Made by a program: the position numbers and the translations under genes | Assembly (NCBI GenBank): GCA_003268905.1 | Contig: QLTU01000023.1 | Location: forward strand, 1-64,000 | Direction of reading: 5' to 3' | Length of the DNA: 64,000 nucleotides | Source of the DNA: Acidovorax defluvii | Lineage (GTDB): Bacteria; Pseudomonadota; Gammaproteobacteria; Burkholderiales; Burkholderiaceae_C | The notes under the pieces: generated by a model | Told to the model about the DNA's origin: nothing | Database searches by the model: none | The model's input: only the letters and a program-made list of their open reading frames with translations | In this document: piece by piece, positions 9,766 to 20,754 of the stretch | How positions within the stretch are numbered: the first letter of the stretch is position 1 | Layout: each line of letters begins with the position of its first letter

Positions 9766-11112
9766 TTAAAACCGCTGCATGGTGCAGCTGTGCGGCTGCT
9801 GCGCCTTGGCGGCGGCAATCTGCCGCACCACGCGAAAGCCATAGCCCGAGCCTTCCACGTCAAACTTCACGCCGGGTGTGCCCTTTTTGTCCATCACGCC
9901 CACGGCCAGGGCCTGCTGAAACTGGTGGTCGGCCGCGCGCATGGTGCCGCCCTGTCCGGCCAGCTGCACGCTGGCTTTTTCCATCTGCCGTGCCACAGCC
10001 ACCACGTCGGTGCTGCCCGCGCGCTCGACGGACTGGGCCAGCGCCTCCACCATGAGCTGCATGCGCATGTGCACATAGTCATCCTCCGGCTTGGGAAAGC
10101 GTGCGCGGAACGACCGGTAGAACGCCTCGTTTTGCGCGCTCGGCACATTGGGCAGCCAGTCGGCCACGGCCACCACCTTGCCCACACCGGCATCGCCTAT
10201 GGCAGCGGGGGCGCCCAGTGCGTTGCCATAAAAGGTGAAAAAGCTGCCATCAAACCCCACCTCGCGCGCGGCCTTCACCAGCAGCGTCAGGTCGTTGCCC
10301 CAGTTGCCGGTGACCACGGCCTGCGCGCCGCTGGACTTGATCTTGACGGCATAGGGCGCAAAGTCTTTCACGCGGCCCACGGGGTGCAGCTCGTCGCCCA
10401 CCACGGCCACATCGGGGCGCTGCGCGGCCAGCTGCTTTTTGGCCTCGCGCAGCACGGCCTGGCCAAAGCTGTAGTCCTGACCGATGAGGTACACGCTTTT
10501 GAGCGTTTTGTCCTCACGCACCACTTCCATGAGCGCGGCCATGCGCATGTCGGCGTGGGCATCAAAGCGAAAATGCCAGAAGCTGCATTTCTCGTTGGTG
10601 AGGATGGGATCTACCGCAGAGTAGTTGAGGAACAGCACGCGCTTGCCCGGCTCGCGCTCGTTGTGTTTGTTGATGGCCTCGATCAGCACCGCTGCGGTGG
10701 ACGATGAATTGCCCTGCAGGACGACCTGCGCGCCCTCATCGATGGCCGCGCGCAGCGCTGACAGGGCCTCTTCGTTCTGGCCCTTGCTGTCGTAGCGCTC
10801 CAGCGCCAGCGGCCGCGCGCCGCCAGCGGCTGCGGGCAGTTGCACGCCGCCGCGCGCATTCACGCGCTCGATGGCCCAGAAGATGTTGCGAAAAACCGCT
10901 TCGCCCGTGTTGGCAAAAGGACCAGAGAGGCTTTCGATGAGGGCCAGTTTCACGGGCCGCGCCTGGGTGGCCGCAGCGGTAGCGCTGGTGGGCTGTGCAT
11001 GGGCAGCCGTCAGCGGCAACAGGCCAACGGTGGCAGCGCCCGCCAGCGCGCAAAGGCCGCGCCGTAAGGCCACAACGCCCGATTTCAAGCCTGCTGGGTT
11101 CAATTTATTCAT
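9766..11112 (-). CDS. Branched-chain amino acid-type ABC transporter substrate-binding protein (orphan)
   Basis: The product is 448 aa from the ATG at 11112, with AAGGGA upstream. A signal peptide (GLCALAGAATVGLLPLTAAHA) is followed by a type 1 periplasmic binding protein fold of the LivK/Peripla_BP_6 group: ALIESLSGPFANTGEAVFRNIFWAIERVN at the start and VYLIGQDYSFGQAVLREAKK in the middle. Such proteins present amino acids, amides or aromatic acids to LivHMGF-type transporters. No permease or ATPase gene is nearby, so it must share a transporter coded elsewhere or have been recruited for another use. It is divergent from the Hsp20 gene. Confidence 0.88.
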   Translation of the reverse strand: MNKLNPAGLKSGVVALRRGLCALAGAATVGLLPLTAAHAQPTSATAAATQARPVKLALIESLSGPFANTGEAVFRNIFWAIERVNARGGVQLPAAAGGARPLALERYDSKGQNEEALSALRAAIDEGAQVVLQGNSSSTAAVLIEAINKHNEREPGKRVLFLNYSAVDPILTNEKCSFWHFRFDAHADMRMAALMEVVREDKTLKSVYLIGQDYSFGQAVLREAKKQLAAQRPDVAVVGDELHPVGRVKDFAPYAVKIKSSGAQAVVTGNWGNDLTLLVKAAREVGFDGSFFTFYGNALGAPAAIGDAGVGKVVAVADWLPNVPSAQNEAFYRSFRARFPKPEDDYVHMRMQLMVEALAQSVERAGSTDVVAVARQMEKASVQLAGQGGTMRAADHQFQQALAVGVMDKKGTPGVKFDVEGSGYGFRVVRQIAAAKAQQPHSCTMQRF

Positions 11113-11204
11113 GTGATTTTTCCCTTGAAAGAGCCGGGGATGCACACACCTTTTGACCATGCGGCGACCACACCGAGAGCCGCGCAGTGTATAGGAGCTA
11201 CCCC

Positions 11205-11600
11205 ATGATTTTCGCCCCCGTGATCCGCCGCGCCGCCTACGCCAACGCCCCCCGCTCTGCCGACCTGGCGCTGCAACGCTTCCTGATGGGCGCCCTTGAA
11301 ACACCTGCCCGCGCCAGCACCAGCACCGCCGGCTGCACCGTGACCCAGAACGACAAGGCCACCACGCTGCAGCTTGATGTGCCCGGCCTGGCACGCGAGC
11401 AGCTGCAAATCAGCATCGAAGGCAATGTGGTCAAGCTGCAAAGCGTGGCCGGCGCACCCCGCCAGGTGCAGCGCGCCTGGGAGCTGGCCGATGAAATTGA
11501 CGCCACCGCCAGCACGGCCAAGCTGGAAAACGGCGTGCTCACACTCACCTTGGCCCGCATGGTGCCGACCGACAAATCGGTGCAGCTGGTCGTGCACTGA
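11205..11600 (+). CDS. Hsp20/alpha-crystallin family small heat shock protein
   Basis: A 131-aa protein with one alpha-crystallin domain: TVTQNDKATTLQLDVPGLAREQLQISIEGNVVKLQS in the first half, and the beta8-beta9 region LENGVLTLTLARM near residue 107, where the conserved (A/L)xNGVLxLxxPK motif is mostly kept. These chaperones bind unfolding proteins without ATP. It is slightly short and lacks the C-terminal IxI anchor, so its oligomer may be small. The ATG at 11205 is chosen for its AGGAG at the right distance; an in-frame start at 11187 has none. A strong terminator follows. Confidence 0.88.
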   Translation: MIFAPVIRRAAYANAPRSADLALQRFLMGALETPARASTSTAGCTVTQNDKATTLQLDVPGLAREQLQISIEGNVVKLQSVAGAPRQVQRAWELADEIDATASTAKLENGVLTLTLARMVPTDKSVQLVVH

Positions 11601-11640
11601 GACGGTGTGAACGCCCCACCATGGCCGCTGAGTCCGCTGT

Positions 11641-11680
11641 AAAAACCGCCTGAAACGCGCATGTTTCAGGCGGTTTTTTC
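11641..11680 (+). terminator. Strong Rho-independent terminator after the Hsp20 gene
   Basis: AAAAACCGCCTGAAAC pairs with GTTTCAGGCGGTTTTTT around the loop GCGCAT; a T tract follows. This is a textbook intrinsic terminator 40 bp after the Hsp20 stop, and the symmetric A tract could also let it act in the other direction. Confidence 0.92.
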
Positions 11681-11826
11681 TTGCACAACCCCATGCAGGG
11701 GCCAGCGCCGATGTGGCCCTGCACCAATACAAGAACACTGGCCGCAACCGCGTGTGCGTGGCGGGCGAAACGCCTTCAATGGCGGCACCACACAGGCTGA
11801 CAGCGCCAGCCATACAAATTTGATGC

Positions 11827-11884
11827 CAAATATGGCCTTAGCCCTTGCATAGCAAGCGCTAACAGCTATTATTACAATAGCAAA
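11827..11884 (+). repeat. Type A repeat, copy A3
   Basis: AT-rich block with TATGGCCTTAGCcCTTgcat, the right arm AAGCGCT, then AACAGCTATTATTACAATAGC. One base of the left arm differs from the family (AGCCCTT for AGCGCTT), weakening the stem. Confidence 0.8.
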
Positions 11885-11972
11885 AAAATCTGCAACCGCG
11901 CAAACGACCCTGGTTCACCCAAACTTGCAATGCACCGGGCATCCGTGAAGCCGCGCAGTCGGTGCCCGTGCG

Positions 11973-12032
11973 CTGGCACTGGCACTGGCACTGGCACTGG
12001 CACTGGCACTGGCACTGGCACTGGCACTGGCG
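11973..12032. repeat. Hexanucleotide tandem repeat (CTGGCA), 9 perfect copies plus one imperfect
   Basis: CTGGCA is repeated perfectly from 11973 to 12026, and a last unit reads CTGGCG. It lies 37 bp beyond the stop codon of the MacB-like permease, outside any supported gene. Such arrays change copy number by slippage. Confidence 0.95.
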
Positions 12033-12068
12033 CAGCAACGCAGTGGGCGCTTTGGCCGCCCATCCGCA

Positions 12069-14073
<2,005 letters not shown>

Positions 14074-14077
<4 letters not shown>

Positions 14078-15432
14078 GGCGCGGCCCCGGCAGAGCGCTG
14101 GTCGGTGATCACGGCCATGCCCTCGGCCAGGCCTTCGCCGCTGACCTCGGTCTTGCGGCCGTCGCTGATACCCACTTGCACATTCACGGCTTGCGCCACG
14201 CCGTCCTTGAGCACCCACACCTGGCGCACACGGCCCGCGCCGTCTGCCGCATCGCCGGTACCGCCCGCCCGGCGCGTGCCCGAGCGTGGCATGCGCGGCA
14301 TGAGCTGCGACATGATGCCGCCGCCCGACGACGACGCCGCCGGCTGCGCCGCCGCCCCTGCGGCAACCGCCGGGGTAAACCGCAGCGCCGTGTTGGGCAC
14401 CAGCAGCACATCGTTGCGCTCGGTCGAGGTGATGGTGGCCGCCGCCGTCATGCCGGGGCGCAGGCTCAGATCGGAGTTGTCCACCTCCAGCCAGGTGATG
14501 TAGGTGACCACGTTGTCGGTTTTGGTGGAGCCAAACGACACCCGCGTCACCTTGGCCGGATAACGGCGCGAGGGATAGGCGCTGACGGTGAAGCTGGCTT
14601 TCTGGTCGAGTTTTACCGAGCCCACATCGGCCTCGTCCACGCTCACATCCAGCCGCAGTCGCGTCAGGTCTTCGGCCAGCGTGAACAGCGTCACGGCCTG
14701 CAGCGAGGCGGCCACGGCGTTGCCGGGCTCAACGGTGCGGGTCAGCACCACGCCGTTGATGGGCGAGCGGATCGAAGCCTTGGACAAATTGGTGACATCG
14801 GTGGAGAGAGCCGCCCGGGCGTCGTCCACCGATGCGCGCGCACTGGCCTCGTCGGCATGGGCACGGTCGAGCGTGGCACGGCCGCTGTCAAGCTCGGCGG
14901 CCGACGGCACCTTGCCGCCCGACAGGCGTGCCACCTCTTGCAGCCGGCCAAAGCCAGCCTGTGCCTCTTTGGTGGTGGCCGCCGCCTGCGCCAGCCGCGC
15001 CTGCGCAGCCGCCAGCGAGGCGCGCGAGCGCAGCACCTGCGCATCGAGCTTGGCCGTGTCGAGCTCGACCAGCACCTGCCCCTTTTTTACCTTGTCGTTG
15101 ACGTCCACCAGCACGTTTCTGACCGTACCCGACAGCTCGCTGCCAATGGTCACCGCCCGCGTGGGCTGCAGGGTGCCGTTGGCCGACACGTTGAGCGTGA
15201 GGTTGCCGCGGCGCACCTCTTCGGTCACATACACCGGTGCGGCTTTGGCGCGCTGCTGGCTTTGCCAGTAGTAGAGGCCGCCGCCCGCCGCCAGCAGCAC
15301 CGCCACGCCCAGCCACAGGGTGGAGCGCTGCCACCAGCGGCGCGTTGGGCCGCCACCGATCAGCGTCTGCAGGTCGGCGGGGGTGGATGGGCTGGCGGGA
15401 GGTGTGATTTTTTCTGAAGAAGTCATGGCCAT
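14074..15432 (-). CDS. MacA-like periplasmic adaptor (HlyD/RND family membrane fusion protein)
   Basis: A 452-aa adaptor: one membrane anchor near residues 38-58 (LWLGVAVLLAAGGGLYYWQ), the lipoyl half-motif GTLQPTRAVTIGSELSG, a long alpha-hairpin rich in Ala and Arg (residues ~130-220), then INGVVLTRTVEPGNAVA and the beta-barrel domain. The C-terminal region contains a Gly/Ser/Pro-rich insert of about 40 residues (AAGAAAQPAASSSGGG...), unusual for MacA. It should bridge the permease and the TolC-like protein. Two close ATGs (15432, 15426) are possible; neither has a strong ribosome site. Confidence 0.9.
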
Positions 15433-15476
15433 GGCATTCGGTAGGGGTTGGGTGCGCGTTCGGGGGCTGGCGCGGG

Positions 15477-16928
15477 CTATTGCCAGCCGCCGCCCAGCGC
15501 CTTGTACAGCCGCACATGGTCGGCAGAAATGCTGGCCACCGTGGCGGCCACGCTGTCCTGGGTGGACAGCAGCGTGCGCTGGGTTTCCAGCACCGACTGG
15601 AAGTCGATCAGGCCGCTGCTGTAGCGCTGCTGGGCCAGCAAGGCTGCATTGCCTGCGGCATCGGCAGCAGCCTGCAGCCGCACCAGGCGCTCACGATCGC
15701 CGCGCAGGGCCACCAGGGCATCTTCCACATCCTTCAGCGCCGTGAGCACCGAAGCCTCATAGCCCACACGGGCCTGCTCCAAAGCTGCCTCCTGCACACG
15801 CACCTGGGCACGCGCCGCGCCACCATCCATCAGCGGCATCGACACACTGGCCAGCAAGGCGCTGGCGATGGAGCTGCCGTTGGTAAGGGCTCCCACCGTG
15901 AGGGCGCGCAGGCCCAGATTGCCCGAGATACGGAAGTCCGGGTAGCGCGCGGCATCGGCCTGCGACACCCGCGCCAGGGCAGCGGCAATGCGCTGTTCGG
16001 CTGCGCGCACATCGGGCCGCTGGCGCAGCGTTTCGGCAGGAATGGCCAGCGCAAGGTCTTGCGCGGGCTGCGGCACGGCAACCGTGTCGGCCAACAACCC
16101 ATCCAGCGCCAGCGGGGCCTGCCCGGTGAGCACGGCCAGGCTGTGGCGCGACTGGGCCAGGCTGGACTCGAGCACCGGAATCTGCGCGGCCGTCTGCTCG
16201 GCCGCCGCGCGGGCCTGCTCGGCCACCAGCGAGGTGGTGAGCCCGGCCTGCAGGCGCCACTGGGTGATCTGCAGGGTTTCCTGCTGGCTGGCCAGGTTGC
16301 TGCGCGCAATGGCCAGCCGCTGCTGCAGGCCCCGCAACTCGATGTAGTTGACGGCCGTTTCGGCGGCCAGAGACACCTGCACGTCGGCCAGGCTGGCCTC
16401 GGCGGCCTGGGCGTCGGCTGCGCTGGCGCTCACGCCGCTGCGCAGGCGGCCAAACACATCGGGCTCCCAGCTGGCATCAAAACCCGCCTGAAAACTGTTG
16501 CCCGTGTTGTTCGATGCCCGACTGCGCTGCGCCGAGGCCGAAGTCCCCACGCTGGGCAGCAGGCCTGCAGACTGCACATCCACCTGGGCGCGCGCCTGTA
16601 GCAGGGCGGCTTGCGCGCTGCGCAGGCTGGTGTTGGCCTGAAGGGTCTGCGTGACCAGCTGCGTGAGCTGTGGGTCGTTGAACCGCTGCCACCACTGCGC
16701 CAGCGGTGTGACCGGCTGCGCCAGCCCCACGCTGCCAGACGGTGGCTGCACCGACCACGCCGACGGAACCGGGGTCTGTGGCAAGCGGCTGTAGGGCGAC
16801 ACCAGGCTGGCACAGCCGGCCAGCAGGGCCACCGCCGAGGTCACCCCCAAAAACCCGAAAGCAGCCCGAAAACGAAAGGGGCCGCGCAAAGGCGTGCGCC
16901 CGGCAGCGGCAAAAGATGGTTCATTCAT
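15477..16928 (-). CDS. Outer membrane efflux lipoprotein, NodT/OprM (TolC-like) family
   Basis: The product is 483 aa from the ATG at 16928. A lipoprotein signal (VTSAVALLAGC) places Cys at about residue 38. Two OEP repeats follow, with the typical NxSLRSAQAALLQARAQV and ALxxVEDALVAL helices, and the C-terminus is YKALGGGWQ as in NodT proteins. It forms the trimeric channel for the ABC efflux genes downstream. It is the first gene of the operon OMF-MacA-ATPase-permease. Confidence 0.9.
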   Translation of the reverse strand: MNEPSFAAAGRTPLRGPFRFRAAFGFLGVTSAVALLAGCASLVSPYSRLPQTPVPSAWSVQPPSGSVGLAQPVTPLAQWWQRFNDPQLTQLVTQTLQANTSLRSAQAALLQARAQVDVQSAGLLPSVGTSASAQRSRASNNTGNSFQAGFDASWEPDVFGRLRSGVSASAADAQAAEASLADVQVSLAAETAVNYIELRGLQQRLAIARSNLASQQETLQITQWRLQAGLTTSLVAEQARAAAEQTAAQIPVLESSLAQSRHSLAVLTGQAPLALDGLLADTVAVPQPAQDLALAIPAETLRQRPDVRAAEQRIAAALARVSQADAARYPDFRISGNLGLRALTVGALTNGSSIASALLASVSMPLMDGGAARAQVRVQEAALEQARVGYEASVLTALKDVEDALVALRGDRERLVRLQAAADAAGNAALLAQQRYSSGLIDFQSVLETQRTLLSTQDSVAATVASISADHVRLYKALGGGWQ

Positions 16929-17076
16929 GGGAAAGAAGCGGCAAGCGTTGCATGCCCCATTGTGCGGTGCGGGCATGTATTGCCCGATGCAGAAGAGTGA
17001 AGCCCGGGTAAAGCTGCCGCACATCGCCAACGCAGGCCCCACGTCGGCATGCCCGGTCTCGTTGTTCAACGCAATG

Positions 17077-18123
17077 TCAGGACGCGGCCAGGGCGTGCAG
17101 GGGCCAGCGGGGTTTGACGTCAAACGCATAGTCGCGGTTGGCCGTCTGCTGGCCCGCCTGCAGCCGCATGGCAGCGGCCATGGCAATCATGGCGCCGTTG
17201 TCGGTGCACAGGTGCAGCTCGGGGTAGTGCACGCGCACCTTTTGCTGCGCGCAGGCCGCATTGAGCTGGCTGCGCAGGTGCCGGTTGGCCCCCACGCCGC
17301 CGGCCACCACCACCCGCTGCAGGCCCGTCTGGCGCAGGGCGGTCAGCGTTTTTCTGACCAGCACATCCACAATGGCCGCCTCGGTGCTGGCGGCCAGATC
17401 GGCCTTGCGCGCTTGCAGCTCATCCCCGAGTTTTTTGGCTTGCGTGAGCACCGCTGTCTTGAGGCCGGCAAAAGAAAAATCGAGGTTGCCACTGTGCAGC
17501 AAGGGGCGGGGCAGCTTGAACGCCGTGGCGCTGCCCTGCTCGGCCAGGCGCGACAAGGCCGGCCCTCCGGGGTAGCCCAGGCCCATCAGCTTGGCCGACT
17601 TGTCAAACGCCTCTCCCGCCGCATCGTCAATGGTCTCGCCCAGCAATTCATAGCGCCCCACGCCATCCACGCGCATGAGCTGTGTGTGGCCGCCCGATAC
17701 CAGCAGCGCCACGAAAGGAAATTCAGGGGGGTCGGCACTTAAAAAGGGCGACAGCAAATGCCCTTCGAGGTGGTGCACGCCCAGCACGGGCTTGTCGAGC
17801 GCCGCACCCAGCGCGCAGGCCACGCCAGCCCCCACCAGCAGCGCCCCTGCCAAGCCCGGCCCCCGGGTGTAGGCCACCACATCCACATCAGCAAGGCGCT
17901 GGCCCGCTTCGGCCAGAACGGCCTCGGTGAGAGGGAGCACCCGGCGGATATGGTCGCGGCTGGCCAGTTCGGGCACCACGCCGCCATAGGCCTGGTGCAT
18001 CTCGATCTGGCTGTGCAAGGCATGCGCCAGCAAGGTGGGCACGGCCGCCCCACCAGTTGAGCGGACCAGCGCCACGCCGGTTTCATCGCACGAAGATTCA
18101 ATACCCAGGATCAGCAAGCTCAT
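17077..18123 (-). CDS. tsaD: tRNA N6-adenosine threonylcarbamoyltransferase
   Basis: The 348-aa protein starts [20 protein letters not shown], the ASKHA-fold phosphate-1 motif of TsaD (Gcp/Kae1). It carries the metal-binding HHLEGH motif (about residues 112-117) and the nucleotide-binding [10 protein letters not shown] and VVAGGVGAN loops. With TsaB, TsaC and TsaE it makes the t6A37 modification on ANN-decoding tRNAs, an essential step. Length matches the bacterial family. The gene is divergent from the nasT-like gene, 156 bp apart. Confidence 0.97.
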   Translation of the reverse strand: MSLLILGIESSCDETGVALVRSTGGAAVPTLLAHALHSQIEMHQAYGGVVPELASRDHIRRVLPLTEAVLAEAGQRLADVDVVAYTRGPGLAGALLVGAGVACALGAALDKPVLGVHHLEGHLLSPFLSADPPEFPFVALLVSGGHTQLMRVDGVGRYELLGETIDDAAGEAFDKSAKLMGLGYPGGPALSRLAEQGSATAFKLPRPLLHSGNLDFSFAGLKTAVLTQAKKLGDELQARKADLAASTEAAIVDVLVRKTLTALRQTGLQRVVVAGGVGANRHLRSQLNAACAQQKVRVHYPELHLCTDNGAMIAMAAAMRLQAGQQTANRDYAFDVKPRWPLHALAAS

Positions 18124-18279
18124 GCCCCAAGTGTAAAACCCGGGGCCCGCACTGCCACGCCTGCGGGTTGAACCCGTTGCAACGCCCTGCTGGGCGCAGC
18201 GGCAGGTGCACCCTTGCACCAGGGCTGCGCACCAAACCGGCGCACCAATATGTGGCGTAAATCTTGCATGCTGCAGGGC

Positions 18280-18906
18280 ATGACCGACGCACTGCGCATT
18301 GTGGTGGTGGCCCCCGACCTGGCCATTGCCGACCCCGACGACGAACACGCCGCCACACAGGCCGAACGCTCGCGCGCGCTGCGCATTGGCCTGCTGGAAA
18401 ACAACTTCAACCTCATTGCCACATTGCCGGCCGATGTGTTTTTGAGCGAGCGGCTGGCCCAGTTGCAGCCCGACATGATCATCGTGGACGCCGAGAGCGA
18501 GGCCCGCGATGCGCTGGAGCATGTGGTGATGGCCACGCGCGCCGCACGCCGCCCCATCGTCATGTTCACCAACGATGAAGACACCACACATGTGAAAGAC
18601 GCCGTGGCCGCCGGCGTGTCTGCCTACATCGTCGCAGGCCTGGCGCCGCAGCGCATTCGACCCATCCTCGATGTCGCCATGGCGCGCTTTCAGCACGAGC
18701 AGGCCCTGCGTGCCGAGCTGGCCGACGCCAAAACCGAGCTGCAGGACCGCAAGACCATCGACCGTGCCAAGGGCGTGCTGATGCAGCGCCAGGGCCTGTC
18801 CGAACAAGCCGCCTATGAAAAACTCCGCAAGACCGCCATGGACAAGGGCCTGAAGTTGGGCGAGGTGGCCAGGCGGATGCTGGAGATGGTGGATCTGCTG
18901 GGGTGA
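18280..18906 (+). CDS. nasT: ANTAR-domain response regulator, NasT type (transcription antiterminator)
   Basis: The product is about 208 aa. An N-terminal receiver-like domain has the aspartate of MIIVDAES as likely phospho-site, preceded by [10 protein letters not shown] coiled linker ([22 protein letters not shown]) leads to the C-terminal ANTAR domain, with [47 protein letters not shown] domains bind paired RNA hairpins and prevent formation of a terminator; NasT does this for nitrate assimilation operons and is normally held inactive by NasS. Three candidate target leaders lie in this window (nrt, nir, nas). No nasS is adjacent, which is unusual. The ATG at 18280 is preferred over those at 18268 and 18250, but the ribosome site is weak for all. 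Confidence 0.88.
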   Translation: MTDALRIVVVAPDLAIADPDDEHAATQAERSRALRIGLLENNFNLIATLPADVFLSERLAQLQPDMIIVDAESEARDALEHVVMATRAARRPIVMFTNDEDTTHVKDAVAAGVSAYIVAGLAPQRIRPILDVAMARFQHEQALRAELADAKTELQDRKTIDRAKGVLMQRQGLSEQAAYEKLRKTAMDKGLKLGEVARRMLEMVDLLG

Positions 18907-19224
18907 GATGGCGGCCCACGGCGGTGGGCTGCGCGGGCCCCGTTGGCACAGCCCCATGCAACCGCATGTTTGCCGGGCGATAGAATTTCCCCCATGGCGC
19001 GGCTTTTCGACTCTGACCCACCGGCCACGGTGCACTTTCGGGGTTCGGCATTGCCGCGCGGCTACTTCTTTTCCGTCACACCCCCTTAGAACGTGCTTAC
19101 GTTCTCAATGCACGACGGGCAGTTTGCCCGGCATTGCTTTTCCCATTTTTGTCGCGGGGCACGGCCCCTGGCGCACCTCTCACCCTGTATTTGGACCACC
19201 CTGTTCGGGTGATCCGCGATCCCT
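18907..19224. other. Gap before sulP with a structured leader
   Basis: No gene is visible in these 318 bp. The first 170 bp are plain GC-rich sequence. From 19088 onward two hairpins stand out (listed separately). A weak GGGGCACGGCCCC stem follows near 19157. Confidence 0.6.
19088..19136 (+). promoter_or_regulatory. Two tandem hairpins in the sulP leader
   Basis: AGAACGT (19088-19094) pairs with ACGTTCT (19099-19105) around GCTT. Directly after it CAATG (19106-19110) pairs with CATTG (19132-19136), enclosing CGGGCA/TGCCCG (19116-19121/19125-19130). There is no T tract, so this is not a plain terminator. It may be an mRNA leader element or a protein binding site for the SulP gene 90 bp downstream. 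Confidence 0.45.
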
Positions 19225-20706
19225 ATGTCACTACAAACACTGAAGCTGGACTGGTTTTCCAATGTCCGCAACGATGTGCTCGCCGGTCTGGTGGTTGCAT
19301 TGGCCCTGATCCCTGAGGCCATCGCGTTCTCCATCATTGCGGGCGTTGACCCGAAGGTTGGCCTCTACGCCTCGTTCTCCATTGCCACCATCATTGCCTT
19401 CGCCGGCGGTCGCCCCGGCATGATTTCCGCCGCCACGGGGGCCATGGCGCTGGTGATTGCCTCCCTGGTCAAGGACCACGGGCTGCAGTATCTGCTGGCC
19501 GCCACAGTGTTGACCGGTGTGCTGCAAATCATTGCTGGCTGGATCAAGCTCGGGGTTCTGATGCGTTTTGTTTCCCGCTCGGTGGTTACCGGCTTCGTCA
19601 ACGCGCTGGCCATCCTGATTTTCATGGCCCAGTTGCCCGAGCTGACCAACGTGGGCTGGCAGGTGTATGCCATGACGGCGGCGGGTCTGGGCATCATCTA
19701 CGGGCTGCCTTGCATCACCAAGGTGGTGCCGTCTCCGCTGGTGACCATTGTTTTTCTGACCGGCGTTTCCATTTACCTGGGGCTGGACATCCGCACGGTG
19801 GGCGACATGGGCGAGCTGCCCGACAGCCTGCCGGTGTTCCTGCTGCCTGATGTGCCCCTTGCCTGGGAAACGCTGGGCATCATCCTTCCGTATTCCGTCA
19901 CGCTGATGGTGGTGGGTTTGCTGGAGTCGCTGATGACGGCCACCATCGTGGACGACATGACCGACACCAAAAGCAACAAGAACCGCGAATGCGTGGGCCA
20001 GGGTGTGGCCAACATCGCCACGGGCTTCATAGGCGGGATGGCGGGCTGCGCCATGATCGGTCAGTCGGTCATCAACGTGAAATCCGGTGGGCGCGGGCGC
20101 TTGTCCACGCTGGTGGCGGGGGTGGTGCTGCTGATTCTGGTGGTGTTCCTGGGGGACTGGGTCAAGCAGATCCCCATGGCCGCCCTGGTCGCGGTGATGA
20201 TCATGGTGTCCATCGGCACGTTCAACTGGGGTTCGTTCAAAAACCTGCGCGAGCACCCCAAAAGCTCCAGCGTGGTGATGCTGGCCACCGTGGCGGTGAC
20301 CGTCTACACCCACGACCTGGCGCGCGGTGTGCTCACGGGTGTGCTGCTGTCGGGCTTCTTCTTTGCCCACAAGATTGCCCAGATTCTGCTGATCGAGGCG
20401 CAGACCGAAGACGATGGTGAAACGCGCAGCTATGCGATCTATGGCCAGGTGTTCTTTGCCTCTGCCGACCGGTTTGTCGATGCGTTTGATTTCGACGCCT
20501 CACCACGCCGCGTTCGCATCGACCTCACGCACGCCCACTTCTGGGACATCACTGCGGTCAATGCGCTGGACAAGGTGGTGCTGAAGTTCCGCCGCAAAGG
20601 GGCTGAGGTGGAGGTGCTGGGGCTCAACGAAGCCAGCGCCACCCTGGTCGACAGGTTCGGCGTGCACGACAAAGACATCGCTGACGGCATATTAATGGGG
20701 CACTGA
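19225..20706 (+). CDS. SulP-family anion transporter with STAS domain
   Basis: The 493-aa protein begins directly with [35 protein letters not shown], the SulP signature, and has about 10-12 membrane helices up to residue ~400. The C-terminal STAS domain (residues ~410-490) contains [27 protein letters not shown]. SulP proteins carry sulfate, bicarbonate or other oxyanions. The compact N-terminus and [13 protein letters not shown] resemble the bicarbonate/BicA-like or molybdate-like bacterial subgroup rather than the classic sulfate one, but the substrate cannot be decided. The ribosome site is weak. Confidence 0.92.
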   Translation: MSLQTLKLDWFSNVRNDVLAGLVVALALIPEAIAFSIIAGVDPKVGLYASFSIATIIAFAGGRPGMISAATGAMALVIASLVKDHGLQYLLAATVLTGVLQIIAGWIKLGVLMRFVSRSVVTGFVNALAILIFMAQLPELTNVGWQVYAMTAAGLGIIYGLPCITKVVPSPLVTIVFLTGVSIYLGLDIRTVGDMGELPDSLPVFLLPDVPLAWETLGIILPYSVTLMVVGLLESLMTATIVDDMTDTKSNKNRECVGQGVANIATGFIGGMAGCAMIGQSVINVKSGGRGRLSTLVAGVVLLILVVFLGDWVKQIPMAALVAVMIMVSIGTFNWGSFKNLREHPKSSSVVMLATVAVTVYTHDLARGVLTGVLLSGFFFAHKIAQILLIEAQTEDDGETRSYAIYGQVFFASADRFVDAFDFDASPRRVRIDLTHAHFWDITAVNALDKVVLKFRRKGAEVEVLGLNEASATLVDRFGVHDKDIADGILMGH

Positions 20707-20754
20707 GCCTGCCGCCACTAAAATGAAACGCAGCAACTGCTGAAGGCGTGAACC

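Larger units (their letters stand above)
11681..12068. other. Gene-free gap holding repeat A3 and a hexanucleotide microsatellite
   Basis: No convincing gene is visible in this 388-bp stretch between the Hsp20 terminator and the end of the ABC permease. It holds type A repeat A3 and the CTGGCA tandem array. Open frames across the array (Pro-Val or Ala-Ser repeats) are products of the microsatellite and have no supporting start signals. Confidence 0.7.
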
